Assembly: GCA_947488905.1 (NCBI GenBank)
Contig: CANLBJ010000001.1
Span: forward strand, 806,001 to 870,000
DNA: 64,000 bases
Source: Ulvibacter algarum
GTDB lineage: Bacteria > Bacteroidota > Bacteroidia > Flavobacteriales > Flavobacteriaceae
Reading direction: 5' to 3'
Shown: positions 25,759 to 36,093 of the stretch, piece by piece
Position numbering within the stretch: the stretch's first letter is position 1
How the letters are laid out: each line of letters opens with the position of its first letter
Program-made: the position numbers and the translations under genes
Notes under the pieces: model-generated
Told to the model about the DNA's origin: nothing
Database searches by the model: none
The model's input: the letters and a program-made list of their open reading frames with translations, nothing else

Positions 25759-26949
25759 TTAGTCTTTATAAACTTTAAGTGCTTCTTTAAGTATGTTTAC
25801 AGCTTTAATTAAGCTCTCTGTGTTAAGAACATAGGCAATACGAATTTGATTTTTACCAACACCAGGTGTAGAGTAAAAACCTGCTGCAGGTGCAACCATA
25901 ATAGTCTCTCCGTTTACATCAAAAGATTCTAATAGCCATTGAGCAAAATCGTCTGAGTTTTTTACGGGCAGTTCTGCAATACAGTAAAAAGCTCCTTTAG
26001 GGTGTCCTACTTTTACTCCTGGGATAGCCTCAAGATGTTTAACTAAAGTGTCTCTTCTTTCTTTATATTCTACAATCACATCATCAAAATAACTTTGAGG
26101 TGTGTTTAGGGCTGCTTCACTTGCTATTTGAGCAAATGTAGGCGGGCTTAATCTTGCTTGGGCAAACTTTAATGCGGTTTTTAGTACTTCTTTGTTTTTT
26201 GTTACTAAACATCCTATGCGCGCACCGCACATACTGTATCTTTTAGAAACTGAGTCAATAATAATAGCATGCTCATCAAGCCCTTCTTCTTCTAGAATAG
26301 AATAGTGTTTTGCACCATCATATGTAAATTCTCTATACACTTCATCTGCAACTAAAAATAAATCGTGTTCTTTTACAATTTTTGCTAGTTTTTGTATTTC
26401 TTCTTTGCTGTAAAGGTATCCGGTTGGGTTACCTGGGTTGCAAATTAATATAGCTTTGGTTTTTGGGGTAATTAGTTTTTCAAACTCTTCTATAGGCGGC
26501 AAAGCAAAATTGTCTTCTATTTTAGAATTTACAGGTACTATATTAACGCCAGATGCAGTGGCAAAACCATTGTAGTTTGCGTAAAATGGTTCTGGAATGA
26601 TGATTTCATCTCCTACATCTGCGATGCTACCCATTGCAAAAAGTAATGCTTCACTACCACCAGTTGTTACAATAATTTCTTCTCCAGAAACCATTATGTT
26701 GTTGCGGTGGTAATATTGAGAAATTTTATTTCTATATGCTTCACTACCTTCAGATCTGGTATATGCTAGTATCTCAAGATGGTGAGATGCAACAGCTTCC
26801 ATCGCTATTTGTGGTGATTTTATATCTGGTTGTCCTATATTAAGATGAAATACAGTTTTATTAGCTTTGTAAGCTTTTTCTGCAAAAGGGACTAATTTTC
26901 TAATAGGGGACTCAGGCATTGATAAGCCTTTTTTAGATACTGCTGGCAT
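25759..26949 (-). CDS. Class I/II PLP-dependent aminotransferase
   Basis: A 396-residue fold-type I aminotransferase. The PLP-binding features are NPGNPTGY (about 171-178), DEVYREF (about 202-208), the Schiff-base Lys in DSVSKRYSMCGARIG (about 232-246), and RIAYVLN near the C-terminus. It belongs with the aspartate/alanine aminotransferase-like group; the substrate pair cannot be set from sequence. It is directly joined to murB. Confidence 0.9.
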   Translation of the reverse strand: MPAVSKKGLSMPESPIRKLVPFAEKAYKANKTVFHLNIGQPDIKSPQIAMEAVASHHLEILAYTRSEGSEAYRNKISQYYHRNNIMVSGEEIIVTTGGSEALLFAMGSIADVGDEIIIPEPFYANYNGFATASGVNIVPVNSKIEDNFALPPIEEFEKLITPKTKAILICNPGNPTGYLYSKEEIQKLAKIVKEHDLFLVADEVYREFTYDGAKHYSILEEEGLDEHAIIIDSVSKRYSMCGARIGCLVTKNKEVLKTALKFAQARLSPPTFAQIASEAALNTPQSYFDDVIVEYKERRDTLVKHLEAIPGVKVGHPKGAFYCIAELPVKNSDDFAQWLLESFDVNGETIMVAPAAGFYSTPGVGKNQIRIAYVLNTESLIKAVNILKEALKVYKD

Positions 26950-27043
26950 AGTTAAGTTTTTGTGTTACAAAGTTGAGAAATATATTTTATATTTTCTAAT
27001 GATTAGTTGTGACAATTGCCCTCATTTTTGTAAATTAATTGCA

Positions 27044-28378
27044 TTGAAAAACAACACACGTCATATTTTATTTTTAGTAGTTTTTACTCTTTTTGGGCCA
27101 ACCTTTTTGTGGTCGCAAACAGGTTTTACATTGCCTAAAGATTCTAAAGGAGGGAAAATAAAATTTGAGTTAGTAAATAATTTAATTTTATTGCCAGTAG
27201 AGGTTAATAATGTTAAGCTTTCTTTTGTGCTTGATACTGGAGTGTCTTCTACATTGCTATTTGGCGCTGCAAAAGATAGTCTGCAACTCAAGCAAACTTC
27301 AAAAGTAATGTTTCGCGGGCTTGGAGGTGGCGATGAGGTAGAGGCTATAAAAAGTAATGGTAATAATATACGAGTAGGAAAGGCGGTTGATAAAGAGCAT
27401 TCGCTTTATGTTGTTTTTAATGAAGATCTCAATTTTTCTCATAGAATGGGAGTGCCTATACATGGGGTTTTAGGGTACGACTTTTTTAAGAATTTTATAG
27501 TTTCAATTAATTATCAAAAGAAAATAATAAGGTATGATGCTCCAGAATATTTCAGAAAAAAGAAACTAAAAGGTTTTGAGACTTACCCCTTGTTTATAAA
27601 TAAAAGGAGGCCGTTTATTAATAATGTAACTGTTAATAATGAGGCAAATATGCTAATGCTTATAGATACGGGTTCTAGTGATGGTGTATGGGTTTTTAAA
27701 GATGATGATATTACTTCAGAAAAAAGCAAGAATTACTTTACAGATTTTTTAGGTTTAGGGTTAAGTGGGAGTATTTATGGTAAAAGGTCTAGAGTAAATG
27801 AGGTGAAGTTAGGTAGTTTTAGTTTTGAGGATGTAAACGTAGCAATCCCAAACAATGACGCTTTAGTTAATACTAGAATGCTAGAAGAAAGAAAAGGAAG
27901 CATTGGTTCACAAATAATGAAGCGATTTACAGTGGTTTTTAATTATCCTAATGACAAAGTTAGTTTTAAGAAAAACAGCTATTATGATGATGCGTTTTAC
28001 TACAATATGAGTGGTCTCACACTAGAGCATATTGGGGTTTCTCTTATTAAGAATGAAATAACAAATACAAATGCATTAACTCGTAATGCAGAAATAGGTG
28101 GTAATGGAGGCACACTATTTAGCCTTATTCCTACTTATGATATATTTATAGCACCAGCGGTAGTTGTTGCAGATGTAGGTGATAACTCTGCAGCAGCTCT
28201 TGTAGATGTGAGGGTTGGCGATAAGTTACTGCAAATAAATGGTAAGCCTGTTTATGAGTTTAAATTACATGAAATAACATCCATTTTTAGTTCTAAAGAG
28301 GGGAAGCTCATTAATCTCAAATTAGAACGAAATGGTGTAGAGCTTAAAAAGAAGTTTTTTCTTAAAAAATTATTTTAA
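27044..28378 (+). CDS. Secreted aspartyl-protease-like protein with PDZ domain
   Basis: The mature protein carries two retropepsin-type lobes, each with an Asp-Thr-Gly motif: FVLDTGVSST (near residue 65 of the chosen frame) and MLIDTGSSDG (near 205). A C-terminal PDZ domain follows (VRVGDKLLQINGKPV onward). Two DTG motifs in one chain suggest a single-chain aspartic peptidase. The start is uncertain: an in-frame ATG at 26999 would place a cysteine-rich stretch before the signal peptide, so I prefer the TTG at 27044, which gives a normal n-region (KNNTRH) and a signal ending in SQ. A TTG at 26960 is also open. Divergent from the aminotransferase gene. Confidence 0.8.
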   Translation: MKNNTRHILFLVVFTLFGPTFLWSQTGFTLPKDSKGGKIKFELVNNLILLPVEVNNVKLSFVLDTGVSSTLLFGAAKDSLQLKQTSKVMFRGLGGGDEVEAIKSNGNNIRVGKAVDKEHSLYVVFNEDLNFSHRMGVPIHGVLGYDFFKNFIVSINYQKKIIRYDAPEYFRKKKLKGFETYPLFINKRRPFINNVTVNNEANMLMLIDTGSSDGVWVFKDDDITSEKSKNYFTDFLGLGLSGSIYGKRSRVNEVKLGSFSFEDVNVAIPNNDALVNTRMLEERKGSIGSQIMKRFTVVFNYPNDKVSFKKNSYYDDAFYYNMSGLTLEHIGVSLIKNEITNTNALTRNAEIGGNGGTLFSLIPTYDIFIAPAVVVADVGDNSAAALVDVRVGDKLLQINGKPVYEFKLHEITSIFSSKEGKLINLKLERNGVELKKKFFLKKLF

Positions 28379-28403
28379 ATATTTAAAATACAAAGCATAA
28401 AAA

Positions 28404-28436
28404 AAAATGTCCTTTCAATACTTGAAAGGACATTTT
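28404..28436. terminator. Bidirectional terminator
   Basis: AAAATGTCCTTTCAA (28404-28418) pairs perfectly with TTGAAAGGACATTTT (28422-28436). It lies between the convergent protease-like and DUF1573 genes. Confidence 0.85.
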
Positions 28437-28455
28437 AACTTTATTGATTTTAAGA

Positions 28456-28851
28456 TTACTTAGTTTTCTCAAGCATGCTTTTTGCATCACTTTTTACTTC
28501 ACCTTTAATCTTTAACGCTTTAATAGGTTCGTCTGAGTTAGAATAAACAGTAACTGTTTTTCTAATAGGACCTACACGATTAGTGTCATATTTCACTTCA
28601 ATTTTACTTGAAGCTCCTGGAGCTACAGGTCCAGAAGGTTTTTTAGGTACAGTGCAACCACAACTAGACTTTACATCTGTTACAATTAGTGGAGCATCAC
28701 CAGTGTTAGTGAACTCAAATACACGCACACCATCAGATCCTTTTGCTATTTCACCATAATCTACAGTGTCAGACTTAAATGTCATTTTTGCTTGAGCAGT
28801 TGCAGATAAACCTACAAAAGCCATAATTGCAACTAAGATTAATTTTTTCAT
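28456..28851 (-). CDS. DUF1573 domain protein, exported
   Basis: A 131-residue exported protein: signal MKKLILVAIMAFVGLSATAQA, then a single DUF1573 (Ig-like, ASPM/SPD2/hydin-related) domain with FEFTNTGDAPLIV (about 49-61) and SSCGCTVPKKP (about 67-77). The CGC pair is a hallmark of the family in Bacteroidota. Function is not established. It is a stand-alone gene facing the convergent protease-like gene across a terminator. Confidence 0.88.
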   Translation of the reverse strand: MKKLILVAIMAFVGLSATAQAKMTFKSDTVDYGEIAKGSDGVRVFEFTNTGDAPLIVTDVKSSCGCTVPKKPSGPVAPGASSKIEVKYDTNRVGPIRKTVTVYSNSDEPIKALKIKGEVKSDAKSMLEKTK

Positions 28852-28950
28852 AATTTCTATAATTTTACAGGTTTGCTAAAGTAGGCACTTTTTACCCATT
28901 AAGCAAGCCATTAATACATATTAACAGTTTCATAATATAGTAGATATAAC

Positions 28951-28958
28951 TACTTTTG
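28951..28958 (+). promoter_or_regulatory. -7 box of the valS promoter
   Basis: TACTTTTG, an exact TAnnTTTG, ends 27 bp before the ATG at 28986. An in-frame TTG at 28956 lies inside the box and so cannot be the start if this promoter is used. Confidence 0.55.
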
Positions 28959-28985
28959 TATACTTATTTCAAAAATCAGACCAAA

Positions 28986-31619
28986 ATGGCAGAAGAAGCA
29001 AAATATATTGCTAAAAACGTAGAAGACAAGTGGTATTCCTATTGGATGGAGCACAACTATTTTCATAGTGAAGTAGATGACAGAGAGCCATACACTATAG
29101 TAATACCCCCACCAAACGTGACAGGAATACTGCACATGGGGCATATGCTTAATAACACATTGCAAGATGTTTTAATACGTCGCGCTAGATTAAAAGGCTT
29201 CAACGCTTGCTGGGTGCCTGGTACAGATCACGCCTCTATTGCAACAGAAGCAAAAGTTGTTGCTCGTTTAAAAGAGCAAGGTATTGAGAAGGCAGATCTT
29301 ACAAGAGAGACTTTTTTAAAACACGCTTGGGACTGGACAGATGAATATGGCGGTGTGATATTAGATCAACTAAAAAAACTAGGAGCATCATGTGATTGGG
29401 AGCGAACTAAGTTTACGTTAGACCCCTCTATGTCAAAACAGGTGATTACGTCATTTGTAGATTTATATAATAAGGGGCTTATTTATCGTGGTTACCGTAT
29501 GGTAAATTGGGATCCAGAGGCAAAAACAACTTTGAGTGATGAGGAGGTAAATCATGTAGAGCAACAAGGAAACCTGTATTTCATTGAATACAAAATAGAA
29601 GGTTCTTCAGAAACTTTAACGATTGCAACTACACGCCCAGAAACAATATTTGGTGATACGGCAATCTGTATCAATCCAAATGATGAGCGTTTTACACACT
29701 TAAAAGGCAAAAAAGCAATAGTGCCTATTTGTAATAGAGTGATTCCTATTATAGAAGATGAATATGTTGATGTTGAGTTTGGTACAGGTTGTTTAAAAGT
29801 AACCCCTGCACACGATGAGAATGATAAAGTACTAGGAGATAAGCATAAACTTGAAGTAATTGATATTTTTAATGATGATGCGAGTTTAAATAGTTTTGGA
29901 CTTCATTATCAAGGTAAAGACCGTTTTGTAGCGCGTAAAGAAGTTTCTAAAGAGCTTGAAAACCTTGGTGTATTGTTAAAAACAGAACAGCATTTAAATA
30001 AAGTAGGTACAAGTGAGCGTACTAAAGCTGTAATAGAGCCTAGACTAAGTGATCAATGGTTCTTAAAAATGGAAGATCTTGTAAAGCCCGCTATTAAAGC
30101 TGTTTTAGAAGATGGTGATGTAGTTTTGCACCCTAAGAAGTTTGAGAATACATATCGTCATTGGTTATCAAATATTCGTGATTGGAACATCTCTCGACAA
30201 TTATGGTGGGGACAACAAATACCAGCTTACTTTTATGGAGATGGTAAAGAAGATTTTGTGGTTGCTGAAACGTTAGAACAAGCAGTTTTGTTAGCACAAG
30301 AAAAAACAGGTAAAAAAGATTTAAAAGCTGAAGATTTAAAACAAGATCCAGATGCACTTGATACTTGGTTTTCATCTTGGTTATGGCCTATGAGTGTTTT
30401 TGATGGGTTAAACAATCCAGATAATGAAGAGTTTAAGTATTACTATCCTACTAATGATCTAGTAACCGGTCCAGATATTCTGTTTTTCTGGGTAGCGCGT
30501 ATGATTATTGCTGGTTATGAGTATACAGGAAAACGTCCTTTCAAAAATGTTTATTTAACAGGATTAGTGAGAGATAAGCAACGTCGTAAGATGAGTAAGT
30601 CTTTAGGTAACTCGCCAGATGCATTAAAATTAATAGAAGATTATAGTGCAGATGGTGTGCGTGTTGGGTTATTGCTTAGTGCACCAGCAGGTAACGATTT
30701 AATGTTTGATGAAGGCCTGTGTCAACAAGGTAAAGGTTTTAGTAATAAAATCTGGAATGCTTTTAAGTTAACACAGTCATGGAAACAAGATGCTTCTATC
30801 CCGCAACCAGAAGCTTCAAAGCTAGCCATAGAATGGTATCGCTCTAAACTTCAGCAAACTTTAATTGAAATAGAAGATCATTTTAATAAGTATAGAATAA
30901 GTGATGCTTTAATGGCTACTTATAAGTTGGTTTGGGATGATTTCTGTGGTTGGTTACTTGAGATTGTAAAGCCAGCTTACCAAGCGCCCATTGATACTAA
31001 AACCTATAATGAGATTATAGCTATTTTTGAAGATAACTTAAGAATCTTACACCCTTTTATGCCTTTCTTGACAGAAGAGTTGTGGCATACTATTGCAGAC
31101 CGTACCCCAGAAGAGGCATTAATTGTAAATCACTGGCCAGTAACAGAAGAAGTGGATGCGGTTTTACTTGCAGACTTTGATTTTGCTTCAGAGGTTGTTT
31201 CGGGTATTAGAACAATTAGAAAAGAGAAAAACATTGCTTTTAAAGACGCTATTGAGATGATGGTGCTTAATCAAGAGAACAGCAGTGGTAAATTTGATAG
31301 CATAATTAAGAAATTGGGTAATATTTCAGAAATGAATATTGTAGATACTGCAGTAGAAGGAGCGCTAACATTTAGGGTGAAATCTAATGAGTACTTTATC
31401 CCTATGGAGGGTGCTATTAATGTAGAAGAAGAGATTGCTAAACTAGAAGAAGAGTTAAAATACACAAAAGGGTTTTTGCGATCTGTACAAGGAAAGTTGA
31501 AAAACGAAAAATTTGTGAATGGAGCTCCAGAGCAAGTTGTTGCAAATGAAAAGAAGAAAGAGGCAGATGCCTTAGCTCAAATAGAAACTATTGAAGCTTC
31601 ATTAAAAAGTTTAAAATAG
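28986..31619 (+). CDS. valS: Valine--tRNA ligase
   Basis: An 877-residue class Ia synthetase. The HIGH motif is in PPPNVTGILHMGHM (about 41-54), the editing domain holds TTRPETIFGDTA (about 215-226), KMSKS is in RRKMSKSLGNSP (about 536-547), and the C-terminal arm is a Glu/Lys-rich coiled coil typical of ValRS. The ATG at 28986 (MAEEAKYIAKNVEDKWY) is preferred to a TTG at 28956, which lies in the -7 promoter box. A monocistronic gene with its own terminator. Confidence 0.97.
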   Translation: MAEEAKYIAKNVEDKWYSYWMEHNYFHSEVDDREPYTIVIPPPNVTGILHMGHMLNNTLQDVLIRRARLKGFNACWVPGTDHASIATEAKVVARLKEQGIEKADLTRETFLKHAWDWTDEYGGVILDQLKKLGASCDWERTKFTLDPSMSKQVITSFVDLYNKGLIYRGYRMVNWDPEAKTTLSDEEVNHVEQQGNLYFIEYKIEGSSETLTIATTRPETIFGDTAICINPNDERFTHLKGKKAIVPICNRVIPIIEDEYVDVEFGTGCLKVTPAHDENDKVLGDKHKLEVIDIFNDDASLNSFGLHYQGKDRFVARKEVSKELENLGVLLKTEQHLNKVGTSERTKAVIEPRLSDQWFLKMEDLVKPAIKAVLEDGDVVLHPKKFENTYRHWLSNIRDWNISRQLWWGQQIPAYFYGDGKEDFVVAETLEQAVLLAQEKTGKKDLKAEDLKQDPDALDTWFSSWLWPMSVFDGLNNPDNEEFKYYYPTNDLVTGPDILFFWVARMIIAGYEYTGKRPFKNVYLTGLVRDKQRRKMSKSLGNSPDALKLIEDYSADGVRVGLLLSAPAGNDLMFDEGLCQQGKGFSNKIWNAFKLTQSWKQDASIPQPEASKLAIEWYRSKLQQTLIEIEDHFNKYRISDALMATYKLVWDDFCGWLLEIVKPAYQAPIDTKTYNEIIAIFEDNLRILHPFMPFLTEELWHTIADRTPEEALIVNHWPVTEEVDAVLLADFDFASEVVSGIRTIRKEKNIAFKDAIEMMVLNQENSSGKFDSIIKKLGNISEMNIVDTAVEGALTFRVKSNEYFIPMEGAINVEEEIAKLEEELKYTKGFLRSVQGKLKNEKFVNGAPEQVVANEKKKEADALAQIETIEASLKSLK

Positions 31620-31650
31620 GTTTTGATTTTTTGGGATACATTTAAAAATA

Positions 31651-31676
31651 AAAAAGAGAGCGATAGCTCTCTTTTT
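31651..31676. terminator. Terminator between valS and the ACBP gene
   Basis: AAAAAGAGAGC (31651-31661) and GCTCTCTTTTT (31666-31676) form a stem with a GATA loop. It works on the valS side and touches the stop of the convergent ACBP gene. Confidence 0.82.
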
Positions 31677-31948
31677 TATTTTCTATATAAGAAATATCTG
31701 TTTACTGTATCTATATAAAGTTGTTTTGCTTCGTCTTCAGATAGGTTTCTAGTTTGGAATAGTGCATTAGTTTTAAATGCGCTAATTAATGGTTTGTTGC
31801 CTTCAGATGCAGATGAGCCTTGCGAGTCTGTTGCTCGTTTGTAGTAGGCGTAAAGGTTAAGTAATACGTCTGCAGGAAATGGGTCTGTGTGCTCATTGAT
31901 GCTTTCTACAGCTTTTTTAAAGGCGATATCTAGCGCATCACTTTCCAT
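31676..31948 (-). CDS. Acyl-CoA-binding protein
   Basis: A 90-residue four-helix ACBP that binds medium and long acyl-CoA in the cytoplasm. LNLYAYYKRATDSQG (about 26-40) is the conserved YKxAT ligand loop, and the N-terminal FKKAVESIN helix and the final helix are intact. One base separates its start from the psd stop. Its place at the end of a phospholipid gene run (cdsA, psd) suits a role in feeding acyl groups to lipid synthesis. Confidence 0.92.
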   Translation of the reverse strand: MESDALDIAFKKAVESINEHTDPFPADVLLNLYAYYKRATDSQGSSASEGNKPLISAFKTNALFQTRNLSEDEAKQLYIDTVNRYFLYRK

Positions 31949-31949
31949 A

Positions 31950-32600
31950 TTACTTACTTGCTAATACTGTTATACCTCCTTTAACTACTTGGTTTAACTC
32001 AACATCAATCTTAGTGCCAAGAGGTAGAAAAACATCTACTCTTGACCCAAATTTTATAAAACCACTATCACTTGCTTGTTCTACTTTCTGTCCTTTTTCT
32101 GCATAGTTAACAATCCTTCTAGCAAGTGCTCCGGCAATTTGTCTATGTAAGATCTCGCCAAAAGATGATGATTTTACTACTACAGTAGTGCGTTCGTTTT
32201 CTTCAGAAGATTTAGGGTGCCATGCTACTAAAAATTTACCAGGGTGGTATTTGCTAAATACCACTTCACCGCCAGCAGGATAACGAGTAACGTGTACGTT
32301 TATAGGTGACATAAAAACAGATACTTGTAATCTTTTGTCTTTAAAATATTCTTTTTCAAATACCTCTTCAATCACTACTACTTTACCATCTACCGGAGAC
32401 AATAATTGTTCTTCGTTTAAAATGAAGTTACGTTTTGGATTTCTGAAAAACTGAAGAACCAAAAACAGAAAAATCATTAATGTAACAATGATAACTCCCT
32501 TTATATATATGTTAGGTACAAATGAGTCTGCAGCAATACTACCAAGAATGGCGATTGTAAGCATTCCGAAAATAATTTTATGTCCTTCTTTATGAAACAT
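31950..32600 (-). CDS. psd: Phosphatidylserine decarboxylase family protein
   Basis: A 216-residue short-form Psd that makes phosphatidylethanolamine. Near the N-terminus are one or two membrane spans (about 8-50). The MSPINVHVTRYPAGG stretch (about 101-115) is characteristic, and the self-cleavage site giving the pyruvoyl cofactor is the Gly-Ser in FIKFGSRVDVFLP (about 185). I use the ATG at 32600 (MFHKEGHKI) rather than the in-frame TTG at 32609. It overlaps the cdsA 3' end by 11 bp, indicating translational coupling. Confidence 0.92.
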   Translation of the reverse strand: MFHKEGHKIIFGMLTIAILGSIAADSFVPNIYIKGVIIVTLMIFLFLVLQFFRNPKRNFILNEEQLLSPVDGKVVVIEEVFEKEYFKDKRLQVSVFMSPINVHVTRYPAGGEVVFSKYHPGKFLVAWHPKSSEENERTTVVVKSSSFGEILHRQIAGALARRIVNYAEKGQKVEQASDSGFIKFGSRVDVFLPLGTKIDVELNQVVKGGITVLASK

Positions 32601-33393
32601 TAGTTGCAATTTCTAAAAATGAATAAATAAATGGGCTGGCGTAAATAATACTATCTAGTCTGTCATAAATACCACCGTGACCTGGCATAATTGTTCCGCT
32701 ATCTTTAACACCTGCCTGTCTTTTAAATTTTGACTGTACAAGGTCCCCAACGGTTCCAAATACAGAGGCTATTAGGGCTATTACTAACCAAATCCAAAGT
32801 TCGTAAATCTCAGTGAATTTGTGAATAAAAAAGGCGGCTATTAATGCTCCAGCTATTCCGCCTAAAAAACCTTCAACGGTTTTCTTTGGGGATATACGTT
32901 CCATAAGCTTAGTTCTCCCAAAATTTTTACCAACTAAGTATGCAAATGAATCATTTGCCCATATTAATATAAATACTCCTAATATCACAAAAGGTTCATA
33001 GCCTGAGAGAGAAACAGGGATGAGTGTTAAAAATATAAACCCGCTCATTAAATAAAAGATAACGGTTATGTATTTTTTCTTTTCGAACATGGGTATTTTA
33101 TTGACCCACAGAATGTCTTTCAGTAAAAATAAATTGACAAATACAGCTAGAATTAATAGTAGGTAAATTGCTCTATGGTCAAAAACAGTATAGCTTAAGA
33201 AGTAAAAGGCAGCAGCAAAAAGAAAATAAGCTAAATAACTTTTTAAATGTACTAGTTTTAAAAACTCAAACATTGTGATAATTCCCAGAATAAAGAACAA
33301 CGCAATAAACCATTCGCGCGAAGCAAACATAGCTAGTATTACCAACGCGACATAAATAAGTCCCGATAAGCCTCGCACAACAAGTTCTTTCAT
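32590..33393 (-). CDS. cdsA: Phosphatidate cytidylyltransferase
   Basis: A 267-residue membrane enzyme that makes CDP-diacylglycerol, with about eight spans. The family signature lies at the C-terminus: SKFKRQAGVKDSG (about 221-233), then MPGHGGIYDRLDSI (about 236-249) with its essential acidic residues. NDSFAYLVGKNFGR (about 147-160) is the second conserved loop. It follows the LUD-domain gene by 3 bp and is followed by psd with overlap. Confidence 0.94.
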   Translation of the reverse strand: MKELVVRGLSGLIYVALVILAMFASREWFIALFFILGIITMFEFLKLVHLKSYLAYFLFAAAFYFLSYTVFDHRAIYLLLILAVFVNLFLLKDILWVNKIPMFEKKKYITVIFYLMSGFIFLTLIPVSLSGYEPFVILGVFILIWANDSFAYLVGKNFGRTKLMERISPKKTVEGFLGGIAGALIAAFFIHKFTEIYELWIWLVIALIASVFGTVGDLVQSKFKRQAGVKDSGTIMPGHGGIYDRLDSIIYASPFIYSFLEIATNVS

Positions 33394-33396
33394 AAA

Positions 33397-33999
33397 TTAA
33401 AGGTCTTCTAAGAGCAGCAAATATAAGTTTTTTGTGCTTCTGCCGTAATTCATAAAGTCCTTTTCCTTTTCAGATTCTATTTCAAAATCCTTAATAGTAG
33501 TGATATTTGAAGGGATATTACCGGCGCATTTGTTTTTGATAATACGCATTCCTTCGCTAATATTGTCTACAAACTGGCTTGTGGTGGCAAATACAACTAT
33601 ATTTTCTGGTAGTTCATGCATCTTCTTTTCTTTCATTTGATTAGAAGAAAAAAGGATAGCGCCGTCATTAGCGACAAGTGATTCACATTTAGTAAGAAAA
33701 AATTTACTAGAAATGTTTTTATTAAAGGCTAAATTAAAACCTTCAAAGCGAGAGGTTAGCTCTTGTTCAAGACAAAAGACTTCTTGCTCATACCAATCAT
33801 TTTCTAATAAAATGTTGTCAAATGCTTCTAGAATCTCTTGTGGTGTAATGCAGTATAAGAATTTCCCTCCGTTTTTCCTGAAGTTATAAGTGAACTTCTC
33901 ATCTAATGGAAGCGTTTCTTCTGGAACGTATTTACTCGATCTGTCATCTTTAGATGACTGACTAGATTTAGATTTTAAAAGTCTTTTAAACAGACCCAT
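33397..33999 (-). CDS. LUD-domain (LutC/YkgG-like) protein
   Basis: A 200-residue LUD-domain protein. The core pattern is SLVANDGAILFSSNQ followed by PENIVVFATTSQFVDNISEG, as in LutC-like proteins. LutC proteins take part in lactate oxidation, but this solitary flavobacterial form sits between ftsH and cdsA and is unlikely to be part of a lactate system; its function is unknown. I chose the ATG at 33999 (MGLFKRLLKSK) over a TTG at 34041. Confidence 0.82.
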   Translation of the reverse strand: MGLFKRLLKSKSSQSSKDDRSSKYVPEETLPLDEKFTYNFRKNGGKFLYCITPQEILEAFDNILLENDWYEQEVFCLEQELTSRFEGFNLAFNKNISSKFFLTKCESLVANDGAILFSSNQMKEKKMHELPENIVVFATTSQFVDNISEGMRIIKNKCAGNIPSNITTIKDFEIESEKEKDFMNYGRSTKNLYLLLLEDL

Positions 34000-34113
34000 G
34001 GATCTTAGAGGTTGAGGAGGTGACAAAACATTATCCCTCAAAGATATTAAATCTAAACCAAAATATTTTATGGTAAGAGTTAATCTTTGAGGAATTTTGA
34101 ATATTCAAGTTTG

Positions 34114-36078
34114 TTATGATGATGTTTTTTCTGGAATCACTTCTTTTACAAAAGGTCTTTTTCCAAAAATAACTTCAAGGCTTTCTTTAAAAATAACCTC
34201 TTTTTCTAGTAGCTCTTCAGCTAGAAGAGCAAGTTTGTCTTTGTTGTCTTCTAATAGTTTTATAGCTCTTTGGTACTGCTCTTCAATAATATTAGAAATT
34301 TCTTGATCTATTAAAACTGCAGTTGCTTCACTATAAGGTTTTGAGAAGCCATATTCAGACTGTCCAGAAGAGTCATAATAAGTAACATTACCTACCTTCT
34401 CGTTAAGACCGTAAATTGTTACCATAGCTCTAGCTTGCTTTGTTACTTTTTCTAAGTCACTTAATGCACCTGTAGATATTTGATTAAAAATCACCTTTTC
34501 TGCAGCACGACCACCCATAGTTGCGCACATCTCGTCAAGCATTTGTTCTGGTCTTACAATTAAGCGTTCTTCTGGTAAATACCAAGCAGCACCTAATGAT
34601 TGACCTCTAGGTACGATAGTAACTTTTACAAGTGGAGCAGCATGTTCTAACATCCAGCTAACAGTAGCGTGTCCTGCTTCGTGGTATGCAATTGCTTTCT
34701 TCTCACTAGGAGTTACAATTTTATTTTTCTTTTCTAGTCCACCTACAATTCTATCAACAGCGTCTAAGAAGTCTTGCTTACCAACTGCTTTTTTCTCTTT
34801 ACGAGCAGCAATTAAGGCAGCCTCGTTACAAACGTTTGCGATATCAGCACCAGAGAATCCTGGGGTTTGTTTTGATAAAAAGTCTGTGTCTAAGCCTTCT
34901 TCTTTTTTAATAGGGCGAAGGTGTACTTCAAAAATTTCTTTACGTTCTCTAACGTCCGGTAAGTCTACATAAATCTGTCTATCAAAACGACCTGCACGCA
35001 TTAATGCTTTATCTAAAACATCTGCTCTGTTTGTCGCTGCAATAACAATTACGTTAGTTCCAGTACCAAAACCGTCCATTTCTGTTAGTAATTGATTTAG
35101 TGTGTTTTCACGTTCATCATTAGAACCAGACATGTTGTTCTTTCCTCTTGCGCGACCAATAGCGTCTATCTCATCAATAAAGATGATAGATGGTGACTTC
35201 TCTTTTGCTTGTTTAAAAAGATCACGTACTCTAGAGGCACCAACACCTACAAACATCTCTACAAAATCTGATCCAGACAATGAGAAGAAAGGAACTTTTG
35301 CTTCACCAGCAACTGCTCTTGCAAGTAATGTTTTACCTGTCCCAGGAGGACCTACTAATAGGGCTCCTTTTGGTATTTTTCCACCTAGAGAGGTGTATTT
35401 TTCTGGGTTTTTTAAGAAATCTACTATTTCTTGTACTTCTTCTTTAGCTCCTTCTAGTCCAGCTACATCTTTAAAAGAAGTTTTAACGTCTACTTTTTCA
35501 TCAAAGAGTTTTGCTTTAGATTTTCCTATGTTAAAAATCTGTCCTCCAGCACCACCGCCAGCACCACCAGACATACGCTTCATGATAAAAATCCAAATAC
35601 CAATAATTACAGCAAAGAAAATAATAGAAGGTAAAAATTCTGCCACTAGATTAGTCTCAGAAGAGTTACTTAAAGTTGCAGGATCATTCTGTCCTTTAAC
35701 AATATCTTTAAAATCGTTTTCAAAATTTTGACGATCTCCTATTTCAAATTGGTAGTCAGGGTCATTAGGTCCAGGGTCAAGAATACCTTTTCCTTTTTTT
35801 GCGTTATGAACCTGTTTTTCTTTAGCCTCTGTAGTAAGATATACTTTTGCAATTCTTCCGTTAACAAGAACTACTTTGTCAACGTCACCGTCGCTAAGGT
35901 AAGATTCAAACAGAGCTTGGTCTACTTTTTTTGGCTGTGTTAACGCGTCACCACCTAATAAATTAAACGCAATTAAAGCAACAAGTACTGCTGCTGTTAT
36001 CCAATATGGGCTAAACTTAGGTTTTTTAACCTCCGGTTTTTTGTTGTCTTTTTTTGGAACTTTATTTTTTTCTGCCAT
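34114..36078 (-). CDS. ftsH: ATP-dependent zinc metalloprotease FtsH
   Basis: A 654-residue membrane-anchored AAA+ protease. Two N-terminal spans (about 26-43 and 150-166) flank a periplasmic domain. A glycine-rich linker ([10 protein letters not shown]) follows. The AAA module has Walker A GPPGTGKT (about 242), Walker [12 protein letters not shown] and the [23 protein letters not shown]; the peptidase domain has the zinc site HEAGH (about 465). It degrades misfolded membrane proteins and regulators such as LpxC in other bacteria. It starts 15 bp after the rsfS stop. Confidence 0.97.
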   Translation of the reverse strand: MAEKNKVPKKDNKKPEVKKPKFSPYWITAAVLVALIAFNLLGGDALTQPKKVDQALFESYLSDGDVDKVVLVNGRIAKVYLTTEAKEKQVHNAKKGKGILDPGPNDPDYQFEIGDRQNFENDFKDIVKGQNDPATLSNSSETNLVAEFLPSIIFFAVIIGIWIFIMKRMSGGAGGGAGGQIFNIGKSKAKLFDEKVDVKTSFKDVAGLEGAKEEVQEIVDFLKNPEKYTSLGGKIPKGALLVGPPGTGKTLLARAVAGEAKVPFFSLSGSDFVEMFVGVGASRVRDLFKQAKEKSPSIIFIDEIDAIGRARGKNNMSGSNDERENTLNQLLTEMDGFGTGTNVIVIAATNRADVLDKALMRAGRFDRQIYVDLPDVRERKEIFEVHLRPIKKEEGLDTDFLSKQTPGFSGADIANVCNEAALIAARKEKKAVGKQDFLDAVDRIVGGLEKKNKIVTPSEKKAIAYHEAGHATVSWMLEHAAPLVKVTIVPRGQSLGAAWYLPEERLIVRPEQMLDEMCATMGGRAAEKVIFNQISTGALSDLEKVTKQARAMVTIYGLNEKVGNVTYYDSSGQSEYGFSKPYSEATAVLIDQEISNIIEEQYQRAIKLLEDNKDKLALLAEELLEKEVIFKESLEVIFGKRPFVKEVIPEKTSS

Positions 36079-36093
36079 GTGGCTTCAATGTTT

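Noticed and set aside
28956-28985. Longer valS start at a TTG
   Set aside because: It lies inside the TACTTTTG promoter box, and the family starts at MAEEAKY.
35102-35731. 209-codon plus-strand ORF opposite ftsH
   Set aside because: Antisense to a clear FtsH gene; its Ser/Pro-rich translation has no domain and reflects the complementary codon pattern.
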